From: Adineta steineri
Lineage: Eukaryota; Rotifera; Eurotatoria; Adinetida; Adinetidae
NCBI GenBank assembly: GCA_905250115.1
Contig: CAJNOI010000040.1
Span: 124,868 to 188,867, forward strand
DNA length: 64,000 bases
Reading direction: 5' to 3'
Positions 24,719 to 37,467 of this stretch are shown one piece after another. Below the pieces are notes generated by a model that worked only from the letters and a program-made list of their open reading frames with translations, did no database searches and was not told the origin of the DNA. The translations under genes were made by a program, and so were the position numbers. Every line of letters begins with the position of its first letter. Position 1 is the first letter of the stretch.

Positions 24719-27102
24719 TTAAGTATCAAAAAATCGTAAAAAATCATATAAATTGATTTTTCCTTCACTGTTTGTTGTACATTCAGCAATCATCTAAATA
24801 AATCAAATGAAAATTAAATCTTTATAAAAAAACAAAAAGTATCTACCGCATCAATAATATCATTTTCCAGTGGTAAATTAATTTGTCGGAATAAATCTAC
24901 AATATTATCTCGAGCTACATAGCCATTTCGATCTTTATCGTAACGTAAAAACATTTGTCGAATTTGTTCATGATTTGTTATACGTAAAGCTTTTAATTTA
25001 TTACGTATTTCAGCATATAAACGTATGAAATCACCTGGTCGACGTTGAACATGAACATTTGTACTGAGACGAGCATCGGGTCGACCTGGTTCATTACTTA
25101 AATGTTGTCGTAATGATTCAACAACAGCAGGTGTAAATTGTTCAGGATGTTCTTCAGCATATTTCAATACGAAAAGATCAGCTGAACGAATTATAAAACG
25201 TTGACGAAATACTTCGATATTGGCACCAATATAAAAATCAGATGGACCATAATATTGAGGATATTCAGTCGACGAACCTTTTTAATAAAAGAATAAATTG
25301 GTTTTGTTATAAAAAAAGTTTTCATATAGTTTACCTGGTTTTGATACTCGTGTTGGTTCGAGAAATCGACCACCAATAATACCTGTATTGCGTTGAGGTG
25401 GTTCATGAATAGTAATTGTATCATCACCAAGACGATAACTAATAATAAATCTACGTAATTTATCATTTTCACGAGGACTGTCCTATATAAAAATAAATTA
25501 TTTAAGCAACGTCAAGAATTCGTTTTTTTTTCGTACTAAAACAGCGTCATAACGAAGTACTTTATGATCATTTTCCATTAATTTAACATAATCTTTCTTT
25601 GGTCGATCAGGTTGAAGACGTAAACAATTTTGTAATGAATCTTCTAATGTACCAAATCCATTGTATGGAGGAATTTCCTACAATGAAAAGTTTTTTTCTT
25701 AAAAATTGAATAAAAGAAAGAATTAATTAAAATTTACCATATTCGGATGGAAGTTACGTTTCTCTTGAATATCAGTTTTTTCAAAATTAGTAACACCAAA
25801 ATTTTTTGTATAAAATGTTTTTGTAAACATATCACAATCATATAAGAAAAAGTTTCGTCCGTAAATATTGACAGTTTTTCCAACCATTAAATCCGATGGT
25901 TTAAAATAATTACTTACTTCTGTATCAGTTAATTCAAGAAAAACATGTGGAAATGTACCTAAATTTATGATAGAAATTAGATTGATTTTCAATTAAATTT
26001 GTTTCCTTAGGATACGAACCTTTAACATCATAACGATCTTTTGGAATTTTATGACGAGTAATAAGAATAGGAAATGGATCTCGACCATCATTTGCTTTAT
26101 GTACTTCTCGTATTTCCATTGTATCATTAACTAAATAGTACTGAATGATAAATTCTCGTTTTTCACCAAACATTTGTGATCGATCATCCCATACAGCATA
26201 AAAACGTAAAACTTTTCGATCCATTTCAACATATTGTTTAAGTTTATCAAAATCATTTTTTGTTGTATATTTTTTTAGTTCAGCTGCTTGATTTCGTTTT
26301 GTTAAATATGGATCACGTGGTATTAATTCAGGTTCATGTACATGAATACCTTCACTTTCAAGCCATTCCTGAAAGAAATTATATAAAAATAGAAAATAAC
26401 TTTTTCCTTGTTTTTTTTCTTACTCGAGTAAACGCATCACAATCACAGACACGAAATACTTTTCCATAGACAGCTAAATTTTGTCCAAGGTTAATATCAC
26501 GAAAATTATATGTTTCACCTTGATCATTCTTTGGAAAACGATGACGACGAATTAATTTTCCTTGTGGAATACCACTATTTTCTTGAACTTCTTCGATAAT
26601 TTCTAAACTATCATCTTCAAGGTAATAGAATATTTTAACTGGTCGTACACGATAATATTCATTTGGACTTTCTGGTACTGTTTGTTTGAAATATCCGAAG
26701 AATCGTAAGACTTTTTTATCAAATGCTAATGTAGCTGGAACAAATTTATCAGGTACTCCAACAACATTTTTACCATAGACGAGTTCTGGTTTATAATTTC
26801 GAAGAAGTTCCAATTCGTCTTCACTTATTTGATTGTAATTAATACGTGTACCACCTAACAACAGCAATGAATAACAGTTTAAGATATGTAATTAATCGAT
26901 AAAATAGATTCACTCTTACCTAATCCTACTTGGGGCCATTTAGTTACGCGATGACCATTTTTTACATCAAGCGTGTGACTGACATGAAAGTTACTTTGCT
27001 AAAATATAAATATTTATACAATAAAACCAGTATAAATAATATCTAGTTACATACTGTTGGATCTTGAAATGAAAATCCTGGTAAACAAGGAAGGCCTTCC
27101 AT
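24719..27102 (-). CDS. EFHC1: EF-hand domain-containing protein EFHC1 (three DM10 domains)
   Basis: Nine exons (27055-27102, 26920-26998, 26424-26854, 26020-26368, 25738-25958, 25537-25677, 25335-25482, 24847-25277, 24719-24793) give 640 aa, the same as the usual family length. It starts MEGLPCLPGFSFQD. Three DM10 domains follow, at about residues 80-195, 230-345 and 400-510. They show KVLRF-YF/AVW, YYLEDDSLEI, NSGIPQGKL, NDGRDPFP, NTGIIGG and paired CDCDAFT / CDMFTK ends. A C-terminal EF-hand (YDKDRNGYV) and the GKINLYDFLRFF end complete it. EFHC1 is a microtubule inner protein of ciliary doublets (ribbon-associated). It shares a roughly 480-base divergent interval with the first S30 gene. 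Confidence 0.96.
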
Positions 27103-27585
27103 TTTTCTTTTTTTTTCTGTTCCTTAATACTTGCCACCTAGTTGTCAAGAGTCACTGAAAAATGATATTGTTGCTATTTTGTTTGCGTTTCTCTTCACAT
27201 TTGATGCTAGCCTTTTCATCTCGGTTACCTAGTAACATCCATCGAAAGTTATTCTTATTTGATATAAATTTCAAATTAAATTAAAATAGAATAATTTCTA
27301 CTTTTACGAGTGATAAAACAGAAATAAATATTCGACTATATCATACACCTTCATAGATGTCGTAAGCATGAATTACCTGTATGAAGAAAAGGTATATGGT
27401 TCATATCATCATGACTTTCTGATAAAGTTTCGCAATAACTGTAAGTCAGTAATTTCGCAATAATAATAATTGTGTAATTTCCAATTGAGATATGTAATTC
27501 TACACATATATAAAGAGGTGTGAGTCTTCTAGTATGACATTACTAACTGTTATATTAAATTTATTCAGCAACTACAACTACAATT
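27103..27585. promoter_or_regulatory. divergent promoter region EFHC1 / S30 copy 1
   Basis: The right part (from about 27282) is duplicated almost intact upstream of the second S30 gene at 28474, so it is part of the tandem unit. A TATATAAAG box lies at 27507-27515, about 70 bases before the S30 start, and TTTATTCAG lies shortly before the ATG. Confidence 0.5.
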
Positions 27586-27940
27586 ATGCCACACGGAGGA
27601 CTCAATCGAGTTGGCAAAGTTAGAGCTCAAACACCAAAAGTAGCTCCACAAGAAAAATCAAAACAATTAACTGGTCGTGCTCGCCGTCGTGAACAATATG
27701 CAAAACGATTTACCCAAACAGTTGCTTCCGATGATGGTATCCGACGTGGACCTAATTCCAACTATCTACGACCTGCTACTTCATAAATTACATAAGACTA
27801 ATTTTTCTTAATATTTTATAATGTAATGTGATCATTCTTTCTACATAAATAAAATTCATATCTTAGAATTTAAGATACATCATCATAGAATATTTTGTTT
27901 TATATAGAGGAGAAATGTTATCTGTATAGTACTGTCTTTT
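27280..27940 (+). repeat. tandem duplication unit A (S30 copy 1)
   Basis: Promoter, coding region and 3' flank are highly similar to 28474-29112, with an offset of 1168 bases at the ATG. The match ends after TATAGTACTGTCTT (27925-27938). Confidence 0.85.
27586..27786 (+). CDS. ribosomal protein S30 (eS30), stand-alone, copy 1
   Basis: An intronless 66-aa S30 protein beginning MPHGG. It carries the S30 core [29 protein letters not shown] and RRGPNSN. It matches the S30 half of the FAU gene at 29434 but lacks the ubiquitin-like leader and has no intron at the TPK/VA position where FAU has one. Free S30 joins the 40S subunit near the mRNA channel. The promoter and 3' end are shared with copy 2. 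It is intact, with full-length basic content, so it is probably expressed, but whether it is incorporated into ribosomes is unknown. Confidence 0.9.
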   Translation: MPHGGLNRVGKVRAQTPKVAPQEKSKQLTGRARRREQYAKRFTQTVASDDGIRRGPNSNYLRPATS

Positions 27941-28020
27941 ATTTGTTTTTCTTCAGTTGTTTATGTTTTACAGTTTTTATGCATTCTCTAGTATTCCTCT
28001 TTTCAGTCCCTGCTTTTATC

Positions 28021-28181
28021 TTAACCCTTTGATTACGGGGTTTTTATTTTGAATAAAAAGTTTTTTTCTATCATAAAAATTGCTGAAATAAACTTTATTG
28101 TTATATTTAAGCACATTTAGAAATCGATTGAAACATAGTAGTCACCACGTGTACATACGTGATCCGTGACCAAAGGGTTAA
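28021..28181. mobile_element. 161-bp TTAA-ended MITE, piggyBac-like
   Basis: It begins TTAACCCTTTGATTACGG and ends in the inverted copy (reverse complement TTAACCCTTTGGTCACGG). The TTAA at each end fits the piggyBac target site, and CCCTTTG fits terminal repeats of that superfamily. There is no coding capacity. It lies in the spacer between the two S30 units. Confidence 0.65.
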
Positions 28182-28473
28182 AATTCTATATAAACCTTCT
28201 TTATACTTGGAGGTGGTTAGAATTTTAAATGTTAAAATTTGTTAAAAACGTTTTTTTATAATGTGCAACCCTGCTGTTTGTTTCTATATTAATAAACAAC
28301 ACGAAACGCGTCAGAATATTAAACTGTACATTTTTTTTCAATTATTATATTATATAAATATTATTTTTATTTCAATATCAACACTATCGATTGCTGAAAA
28401 GTAAAAGTTGAAAAGAGCAGACTGTATTTCTCTTTCTTCAAGATTCAGAGATCAGTTTGTTTTTTAATTAGCG

Positions 28474-29112
28474 TAAAATAGAATTATTTCTATTTCTACA
28501 AACATTAAAATACTCCTTCGTAGATGTTGTAAGTATGAATTACCTGTATGAAGAAAAGGTATATGGTTCATATCATCATGACTTTCTGATAAAGTTTCGC
28601 AATAACTGTAAGTCAGTAATTTCGCAATAATAATAATTGTGTAATTTCCAATTGAGATAATGTAATTTTACACATATATAAAGAGGTTTGAGTCTTCTAG
28701 TATAACATTACTAACTGTTATATTAAATTTATTCAGCAACTACAACTACAACTATGCCCCACGGAGGAATCAATCGAGCTGGCAAAGTTAGAGCTCAAAC
28801 ACCGAAAGTAGCTCCACAAGAAAAATCAAAACAATTAACTGGTCGTGCTCGCCGTCGTGAACAATATGCAAAACGATTTACCCAAACGGTTGCTTCAGGT
28901 GATGGTATCCGTCGTGGACCTAATTCCAACTATCTACGACCTGCTACTTCATAAATTACACAAGCCTAATTTTTCTTAATATTTTATAATGTAATGTGAT
29001 AATTCTTTCTACATAAATAAAATTTATATATCTTCTAATTTAGGATATATCACTATAGAATATTTTATGTTATATATGAAGGAGAACTGTTAATTGTATA
29101 GTACTGTCTTGA
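28474..29112 (+). repeat. tandem duplication unit B (S30 copy 2)
   Basis: Second copy of the unit at 27280-27940, including the TATA-like box (28676-28683) and the TTTATTCAG just before the CDS. Small substitutions and indels show it is not an assembly echo. Confidence 0.85.
28754..28954 (+). CDS. ribosomal protein S30 (eS30), stand-alone, copy 2
   Basis: A 66-aa intronless paralogue of copy 1. It differs at three residues (Leu6 to Ile, Val9 to Ala, and Asp to Gly before DGIRR), with extra silent changes. The coding frame is fully preserved, which argues for selection on both copies. Like copy 1 it has no ubiquitin-like domain, so it needs no proteolytic release, unlike the FAU product 0.5 kb downstream. 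Confidence 0.9.
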   Translation: MPHGGINRAGKVRAQTPKVAPQEKSKQLTGRARRREQYAKRFTQTVASGDGIRRGPNSNYLRPATS

Positions 29113-29433
29113 GGCGTCATCAATCGGAAAAAATAGATGTCGTTGAATTTAGATTGTTTTTTTTTGTCTTTTTAATTATTATATTTCAAGAATACTATTC
29201 TTTGAGATAATGACAATTTTTTCAAAGCATATAATTATTATCAACATATAATTGTTTATTCCATAGATTATCACATGGAAAATAGGTTTTTCAAATAGTA
29301 AATAATAGTTATCTCATCTATGATCGATAGTCAATATGCTTTTTGAATTTTCTAGTTTTATACATTATAAAATATTTATATTTTATTATTAGATAGTTCG
29401 TCTATTGTTTTTTATTATATTATAAAAGCAATC

Positions 29434-29974
29434 ATGCAAATTTTTGTTCGTGGTGCTTCGGAACTCATACCACTTGAACTTGAAAAAGAAGATACAGTTC
29501 AAGATATTCGCGTACGTTTTATTTTTGTCTATCATTAATTATTCAATTTCAAATTCTTATCTCTTTGTAGGAATATATCGCTGAAGAATGTGACGTTGAT
29601 ATTGAAGAACTTGTATTAAGTTTCAATGGAACACCTTTAAATGACGAACAAACTGTTGAACAATTTGGTCTCGTATCAGGTTCAACTCTTGATGCTACTG
29701 TTAAATTATTTGGTGGTAAAGTTCATGGTTCATTAGCTCGTGCTGGTAAAGTTAAAGGACAAACACCAAAAGTAAAATAAAAAGAACTACTGATTAAATA
29801 AAATAAGAAACTAACTTTAACTTTTGAATAATTTAGGTAGCTAAGCAAGAAAAACGCAAGAAGAAAACAGGTCGTGCTAAACGTCGTCTTCAATATAAAC
29901 AACGATTCGTTAACAAAGTTGCTGCATTTGGTCGCCGTAAAGGACCTAATTCAAATCAACCAGCTACGAAATAA
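29434..29974 (+). CDS. FAU: FAU: ubiquitin-like domain fused to ribosomal protein S30
   Basis: Exons 29434-29511, 29571-29771 and 29837-29974, all phase 0, give 138 aa against a usual 133. The N-terminal ubiquitin-like fold starts MQIFVRG and ends in GG (residues 74-75), the processing point. The S30 part follows with [31 protein letters not shown] and KGPNSN. Known role: the precursor is cleaved to give FUBI and eS30. This is the ancestral spliced gene. The two stand-alone S30 genes upstream share its S30 half only. Confidence 0.95.
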
Positions 29975-30155
29975 AAGTTTATCGAGACAATGATATCAAC
30001 TACATTCTATCTTCTTACTTAGCTAATCATTTGATGTATATACATTATACCTATTAGCTATCTACAATCATAAGGAGATAGAAAAAATATATAATACTTT
30101 TTTTTTGTTTCTGAATAAAACATCACATTCATCAGAAACTAATATTAGTTTTTTT

Positions 30156-30255
30156 NNNNNNNNNNNNNNNNNNNNNNNNNNNNNNNNNNNNNNNNNNNNN
30201 NNNNNNNNNNNNNNNNNNNNNNNNNNNNNNNNNNNNNNNNNNNNNNNNNNNNNNN
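30156..30255. other. assembly gap, exactly 100 N
   Basis: One hundred consecutive N bases, a conventional placeholder for a gap of unknown size. Sequence may be missing or misjoined here. Confidence 0.98.
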
Positions 30256-31826
30256 GAGCGAACACTTCCAGCTGATAAGATCAATACAATTCCTTATTTT
30301 TGTTGGTATATAAAACTTATAATGACTAGAATAATCATAAAAAGATTCTTATTGTTATCATCTTTTATCAGAGAAATAAATGTAACTGTTATTTATTTCA
30401 ATATCATTAATCTATGATTTATAACTAATTTTGCTATTACACATGTATCGACAACGAAATATTTCTACGAGATTAAAAAATTCTTCAGATTGATACATGC
30501 GGTTTGTGGAAATATTTGTCTATTGACGAATGATTAGAAGCAAATGTATATAGAACAAAAACCAAATAAGTATGATGAATTGGATTACTCTCGATTATGT
30601 AATATGATATCATTATTGGTATCACACCTTAATGTCTGATTTACCTAATGCATTGAGACGTAGTATACCCCAGTTAAAATAAAATATGCCTACAGATTAG
30701 ACGTATATATTATCTTACTTTTAAGTACATCAGAATAACCCTAGTAGCCGTATAACAATGATATTAATATCATTACAAATTGTCCTCAGTATTTCAGAAT
30801 GCGTTAACAAAAAGTATTAATTTTGTTTAGATTTTTATGTATGGTGCAAATTCCTATCATTATCGAGCTATAGGTCGAAGAAACAAAACAATCTTTATGT
30901 TCAATTTTGATGTAATCAATTGATTGAAACCGAGATTTCAGCAATCTTTTATACTTTTAAATAAAAGAAAAAAACCATCGAATTATCGATAGTTTTATTA
31001 GATTATTTGTATTCCTTCTATAGATAAATAACTGTGAGTTATATATAAATCTTGATACAATTCTGTTCTAATTCATGTTTACTCTGAGTTTATATATGAA
31101 TCTATTAATGAGTTTCTTATCGAATTTTTGATATTTACATGTGATTATATCAACAAATCCTATCATACTTATTACTTTAGGATTAACAATCATTGAATGA
31201 TCTTAAATAAAAGTACTACTTTTTCAAAATAATTATTAGTTTGACTTATTGTACTCAAATAATAAGACTAATACTTTTTTATATTAAAATCTTTAAACGA
31301 GAATCAAATTTGCTTTGAATCATAAATCCTTTCTTACGAACCAATAAATATGTCAAAAAATCTCCGTGCAATCAATCATCTATATAAAAACAAGAAAAAT
31401 GAATAAATTTTCACTATATCAATATATCGATTATTCATGACACAGATGTTTTTACAATGCACAAAAACAAAATCCTAAAAACTTTTCTTTTAAAACTGAA
31501 TATTTCTTTATAAATATAACTATTCATAATTATGATTAGTATCCTGATCCTTCTATCAATATTTAACTATGTAATTTACGATTTAATCGATATCTGTACC
31601 ATATTTAGCAAAAGTTGTCCACTTTTTATGATTATGTGTTCATTCATACTTTGATCGAGAGAGAGTAAAATCACTTTTAGAAAGATATTTGTCAATTCTA
31701 TAACAACTACTTTCATATGAGTGTACTACTTCTCTTCAGAAATCTATTTACTAAGAGTGTAATATGAAATTGGTTTTGTTTATTTTACTGAAATAATAAA
31801 ACCTATCTAAATTAATACACTTACTT

Positions 31827-31949
31827 TACGTACCATACCTCTAACAATAAAAGAAAATAAATGCAGATACGTACCATATCGCTAGCAAAACCCGAAAATA
31901 TATGCATATATGCACGGTATCAATGACCAAAAAAGAAAATATATACAGA
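31827..31949. repeat. three imperfect 41-bp tandem repeats
   Basis: Units start at about 31827, 31868 and 31909. They share TACGTACCATA-like starts and GAAAATA-ATGCA-like ends. The third is the most diverged. Non-coding. Confidence 0.55.
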
Positions 31950-34546
31950 TACACAACATATATTCGTCATGGAGTAACAGCTGATGCAATCAACATTTTT
32001 ATAGTCATTTAGATTTGTTTTTAGCATTGTATTCGTTCTGCAACTAGCTATAGAAATATGTTGCACTTTTTGTAGTCTCAAGCGCAAAAGTACAAATAAC
32101 CCACGTAAAAAATATTGAGTACATATCAATTTAAAATGGATGAGATGTAGATTTCTAGAGGCTCTTTTTTTATTTTAATTTCGATTAACGAAAACGACAT
32201 TTTTCTTTTGTTTTAATTTGATAATTCTAGGTTTTTCACACTTCTCTCATCACCTTTCAAGATACGATATCAGCTGTTACTCAGAAAGAATGATGAAGGT
32301 GTTCAAAAACGAGTTTCGAAGAAGAATTTATCTATTAAAGGAATCAATTTAATATAAAATAAACTGATACTTACATATTCTCTTGATGGTAACATTAAAT
32401 ATTAATTATTTTCATAACAATTTTATATTATTACTTTTAGATTTCATTATTAAGAAAAATATTTAATTTGTTAATTTCAATAACGAGAATAACAATACGA
32501 CGACATGATAAATCTTACATATATTATTTGTGATCATCGACAATCGAAGATAATGAAGACAGTACAAACGATCGTTTCATTTGTGGACAAAAAAGAAAAT
32601 GAATGAATGAGGAACACAAGCTTTGTTTGCAGATGAATTATCGAGACTATTTTGTGTATATGTGTTAAACACAGAAAGAATAGTCAATGAACGGATACGA
32701 TCGAATAAAGAAAGAACAAAATGCAAGTTGTTCAAATATACTCATTCTCTCTTGATTAAATAATCATATTTATGATCAAAGTAATAGATATACAAAAAAC
32801 GAAAAAGGTGATGTTAATAAAACAATTACATGTTAAATATCGATTGATCTGTTCATACAAGTTTGTTTTATATGACATTTAAACAATGACAAAAAATATA
32901 TTCATCGGTATCAATAGTAAATTATTATTACATTTACCTTATGAAAACTTTTACTAAACATAAGCAGTACATAATAATAAAAATTATGTCAATATGAGAT
33001 CATCATAAAAAAACGACTTATTTTTTTATTTACCATATATAAAATTATTTCTACATGATATATTTTACTTTATAGTAATTCGATAATTATTCGAATACTA
33101 ATAATTCATGTCAATAAAGAGTTGATTATGTTATTCCGTCTGACTGAATGATTATCTATGAGAAATATGAGTTCTGTGAATATGATATCTACTGTGTGAA
33201 ATATGATGAAAGTCTTCTACTAGTAACATATTAATCCAAATGTTTATCTTAAACAATAAATCAATAACAATTACATGTTGTATAATAATATTATTTTATA
33301 TTTCTCATATTACTTATAAACAAGTTACACATGTTCAATCTTTATTTGATACTGACACTGGAAGAAGTTATTTTATATGTAATCCAATGTGATTAAAGTA
33401 GATTTTATTGATAATTTTCATTTATATTAGGTAATCTATTTTTAAAGTCGTCAGTATTTGTCCTAGATCTAATTGTAAATATACTAAACTAACGAATGTA
33501 ATTATCTCATGAAAAAGTTACGTAAAAAGATATATGTAGGCATAGTTAAATGTCGAAAATGGTTTACTCATTCTACAACATATAAGATGAACCGGTAAAT
33601 TAACAATGAAAATAGTATTTGTAGAATATTACACTTTCTATAGCAATAGAAATAAGTTAGTTCCTATCAAATCAAAACATTCGAGTATGTACTTAATGTA
33701 ATCAAATTGTTCTTTCAACACAGATGTTTTCTTTGTGATCATCTTGACTGATAAGTAGCACTAAATATACAACAAAAGCAGACATGTTGAAGTAACATGA
33801 TACTTTTCACATCAAAAATAAAAACTTTTATCCCATAAAACCTTTTGTAATCTCGTAATCATATATCCAACAAAGTAAAGCCATTCAAGTTCTAAGAATT
33901 TTGTAACTCAGATTCATATCTGAATGTTCTTTTTTTCTTTTCAATGAAGAATTCTGCATGTAATTTTACTACTCTTCAAAATTCAATGTTTTTCGATTCA
34001 AAACCGAACGGCTGTTTATTATTATAGAACATTATTTTTTTATTATACAATAAAAATTTTCTTAAAATTTTTTTTTTATATAAAACGAACATAACATAAT
34101 AAATTTTCAAATAGTATCTGATTTCAATAATGATGATATTCATTGACTTTTAATTTCAGTTTTACTTTTTTATCTATTCTTAATATTAAAACAAAATAAT
34201 ATTCCCTAATGAATAGAATAATTATAGATTGAGTGTTTTTTTTTACCTCATAGATCATTATGCAAATAAGAACGAACAACTGGTTCATTCATGCATGTGT
34301 TTGAATTTTGAGCAGACAAAAAAAATGAAAAGTACAAAAAAAACGAGACAGAATAAACAAAGAAAGAGAAAAAAAAGATCGTCTACAATGCACAGAGAAT
34401 AAAGTCATATTGTTTTACTCTGATATATATATATGTACGCTCTTCGTCTGATTTGTTAATATTGAAATAGGATGGAAAATATACATACAAATAAGATAAT
34501 GAAATAGGACAGATATTTATTCGTTATTTTTTTTTTGTTTTATTTT

Positions 34547-36179
34547 TTAAACACGTAATGTAGATGAGATTACTTCTTTCTGTTCTTTAGTGAGTGTGTC
34601 CGGAAATTTAATATCGAATTTCACAACAATATCTCCTCGTTTAGTTGGTTGTTTTGGAAAGGGTAGGCCATCGCCGGTAAGTCGTTTTTCTGTTGTTGGT
34701 TTAATCACTTCATTTAATTGTAATTTACGCACACGAGATTGTTCAAGTGTTGGCACAGTAATTGTAGTTCCACACAATGCCTGAAAGAACAATAAACAAT
34801 CATTTATATTTGATTGTTTTCATTAAGAACTTTTGTTGTTCAATATTCCATTAAATTCTCAATTTATGAGAACATCTATGTTTTCAAAACAATGACACGA
34901 CTTATCAATAAATGTTCATCTTACAACAAATCTCTTCATTTAGATATGAATCGAAATAAAATAAACTTTCTTTTTTTCTAATTCTATAAAAATATATACA
35001 CACGATTGCGTGTATTTTCGATTAAGTAATACACTATTCTCATTCACGTTTTTTTCTCTCTCTCTCTTTACATTTTTAATATGATGTAATGATTTAACAA
35101 AATAATGATTGATCGAGTGTCAATTCTATTATTTTTAAACTTACATCTTTAAGACTAATTTTGGCTGTATAAAGAAGATCACTACCATCTCGTCGAAAGA
35201 CTGGATGTACTTTATCTTTAATAATAAATACAATATCAGCTGGTATTGTTGATGGACTTTGATCGCCTTCACGTGGAAATGTTATTTTTGTACCTTGTTT
35301 CCAACCAGGTTTTATTTCAATAGTTAATACTTTATCTTCCATACGGGTTGTACGATTGTCTGGATTTAAAACTTTCCGTGATATTTTCATTTTTTTTGTT
35401 GTGCCAGATGCTATTTCTTCGAGAGATACAAATAGTTCATGTTCAACAGGTGGATCTTGAGTTTTTTTTCGTTGCATTTGACTTTGTGGACCACCGCGTG
35501 CACCCATACCACCACCGCCAAAATGAAATCCACCAAGTCCAGGGAATCCACCAAAACCACCGCCACCACCTGGTCCATCATCATCATCACCTTCACCACC
35601 AAAAAACATTGCAAATGGATCAGCACCATTCTATGAGAAAATAATTTTTTTTATGAAAAATTTTAAATTAAAATTTTTTTTTTCGTTCGTACAAAAAACA
35701 TGCGAAATGTTTGATGAGGATCAACATTGGAATAGAAGAATTGTTGGCCTGCTGCACCGGGACCACCACCACCTCCACCACCACCGGCTTTCAAACCTAA
35801 ATAAATATGTACATAGTAAAAATATTGAATGCAAATATATTAATCCTATCTTACCTTCTTCACCGTATTTATCAAAGATTTCTTTCTTTTTTGGATCGGA
35901 TAAAACTTCATAAGCTTCTGCGACTTCTTTAAATTTTTCTTCAGCACCTGCTTCTTTATTTTTATCTGGATGATATTTTAATGCACTAAATGAGCAGTCT
36001 CAAAAATATTTTTCATATTTTCAAATAATTTTATTTAGCTTACAGTTTTCGATAGGCTTTTTTAATATCATCATCAGTGGCACCTTTGCTTAAACCTTAC
36101 AAGTACAAAAAAAATTAAATGAAAAATTTTGAAATTAATTATTTTATTTACCTAAGATTTTGTAATAATCTTTGCCCAT
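34547..36179 (-). CDS. DNAJB1: Hsp40 co-chaperone, DNAJB1/B4/B5 type
   Basis: Six exons (36152-36179, 36044-36095, 35855-35985, 35693-35796, 35145-35630, 34547-34780) give 344 aa. The J-domain (residues 1-70) has [18 protein letters not shown] with the HPD triad at 32-34, and [13 protein letters not shown] long Gly/Phe-rich stretch follows (about 72-170, with GGF-GF-G runs). Then come two beta-rich client-binding domains ([25 protein letters not shown]) and the C-terminal dimerisation part with GDGLPFPK and [10 protein letters not shown]. There is no zinc-finger region, so it is a class B J-protein. Known role: it delivers clients to cytosolic Hsp70 and stimulates its ATPase. One intron (34781-35144) is long at 364 bases. 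Confidence 0.95.
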
Positions 36180-37467
36180 GATATATCGTACTTAAGAATA
36201 TATATATAGATATGTACGTATCGAGCAAAAATTAAATCTATAAAATATGAAAAGATTTGTTCATAAAACCGTGACTAATAGTTTTATTTTTTTGTGTTCT
36301 TCTTTTCTTCTCAAAACTACATCGAACTGTAAGACATAGTGAATAACATATAATTCATTCATTTTTTTTCCTCGCTTTCTGTATTGAATATGATGATTAC
36401 GTATCGAATACAACGACAACAACAAGTATACCGTAAACGGTCCGTTCTATTCGCTAATACACTCTCTTGTGTCGTTCTTTCGTAAGAAGAAAAGAAAATT
36501 CTATTCGAGAAGGTACTCGAACAGTCGAGAATCACCGCGAAGCTTCGCTTCAGCAACAGAACAGCCATATGATCAGGGTATATACCAACCAAACAGAACA
36601 GAAAAAATTAGACATTCGTTAGTCTACTACCAATCCAATATCAAAGTCGCTACTATCAAATTGTTCAATACAATATTACTATGGATATTAATATAAAAAT
36701 GGCGATAGCTTATTTCTACTTATAACTGAACAAAAGATAGACAATGTACATCGTAGTGCTCTAATTTTTTTATCATAAAACGCTATCTCTGATGATTTTC
36801 TTTGTATTTCATCTCGGTTACATAAACAGAGAAAGAAGGCTATCAATTAAGTACTACTCTAGAATCTCCAGTATTATTTTTATGAGATTCTCTTCTATTG
36901 AGATCTATTAAAATAAAAGTATAGTGTCAAATAAATCTTTTTGATTTTAAAGTGATAACGATTATATTTACGTTCTTGATATGATTAAAGACCAAGGACG
37001 TTACATGATCAGTTTGATGTAATTTATACAATTTTAATCTTGTAATCATTGAGTAGGTAGTATCATATTGTATTTATACATTGATAAAAGCAGTACAGGA
37101 AAATGAAGCGAATGTTTTCTGTCTACTAAAGAGTCATATCAGCATTACAAATAAAACACATAAACTTCAGCATAAAATGGCTTCAAGCAAATAGTATTAC
37201 TGAAACCTTTCTAAGTAATAATATTCAAACAATATCTCATCAATAAATTTAGAGCGTTTGATGCAATTTATTGGTATGACAAAAATATCTACATAAAATT
37301 TATTATGTACATCGCGTTCTATAATATATTTTATCAGTCTGAGCAAAAGATGATATACAAATCTAATCAATAAGTTTAACACCATCTATGTTCATATTTT
37401 TCTCTTGTTTAAACAAAGTAGTTTGATTGTATAAACTAAGTAGAACGATATGAATAGATTATTGTAA
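36180..37467. other. intergenic, 1.3 kb
   Basis: Promoter side of the DNAJ gene on the left. The interior is AT-rich with no coding evidence. GAA/TTC runs around 36475-36560 are loosely reminiscent of heat-shock element units (nGAAn) but are not arranged clearly enough to call. Confidence 0.45.

Larger units (their letters stand above)
29975..34546. other. gene desert, 4.6 kb, containing the assembly gap
   Basis: AT-rich, with no frame showing domain features and no multi-exon pattern on either strand. It contains the run of Ns and a short tandem repeat near 31.8 kb. Its size is uncertain because of the gap. Confidence 0.6.

Noticed and set aside
29975..34546. tRNA genes or a CRISPR-like array in the desert.
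   Set aside because: No B-box-like GGTTCGAATC or regular repeat-spacer pattern was seen by eye; a covariance-model scan would be decisive.
36475..36560. Heat-shock element upstream of the DNAJ gene.
   Set aside because: GAA/TTC words are present but not in the alternating 5-base spacing needed, and the region is generally purine-rich.
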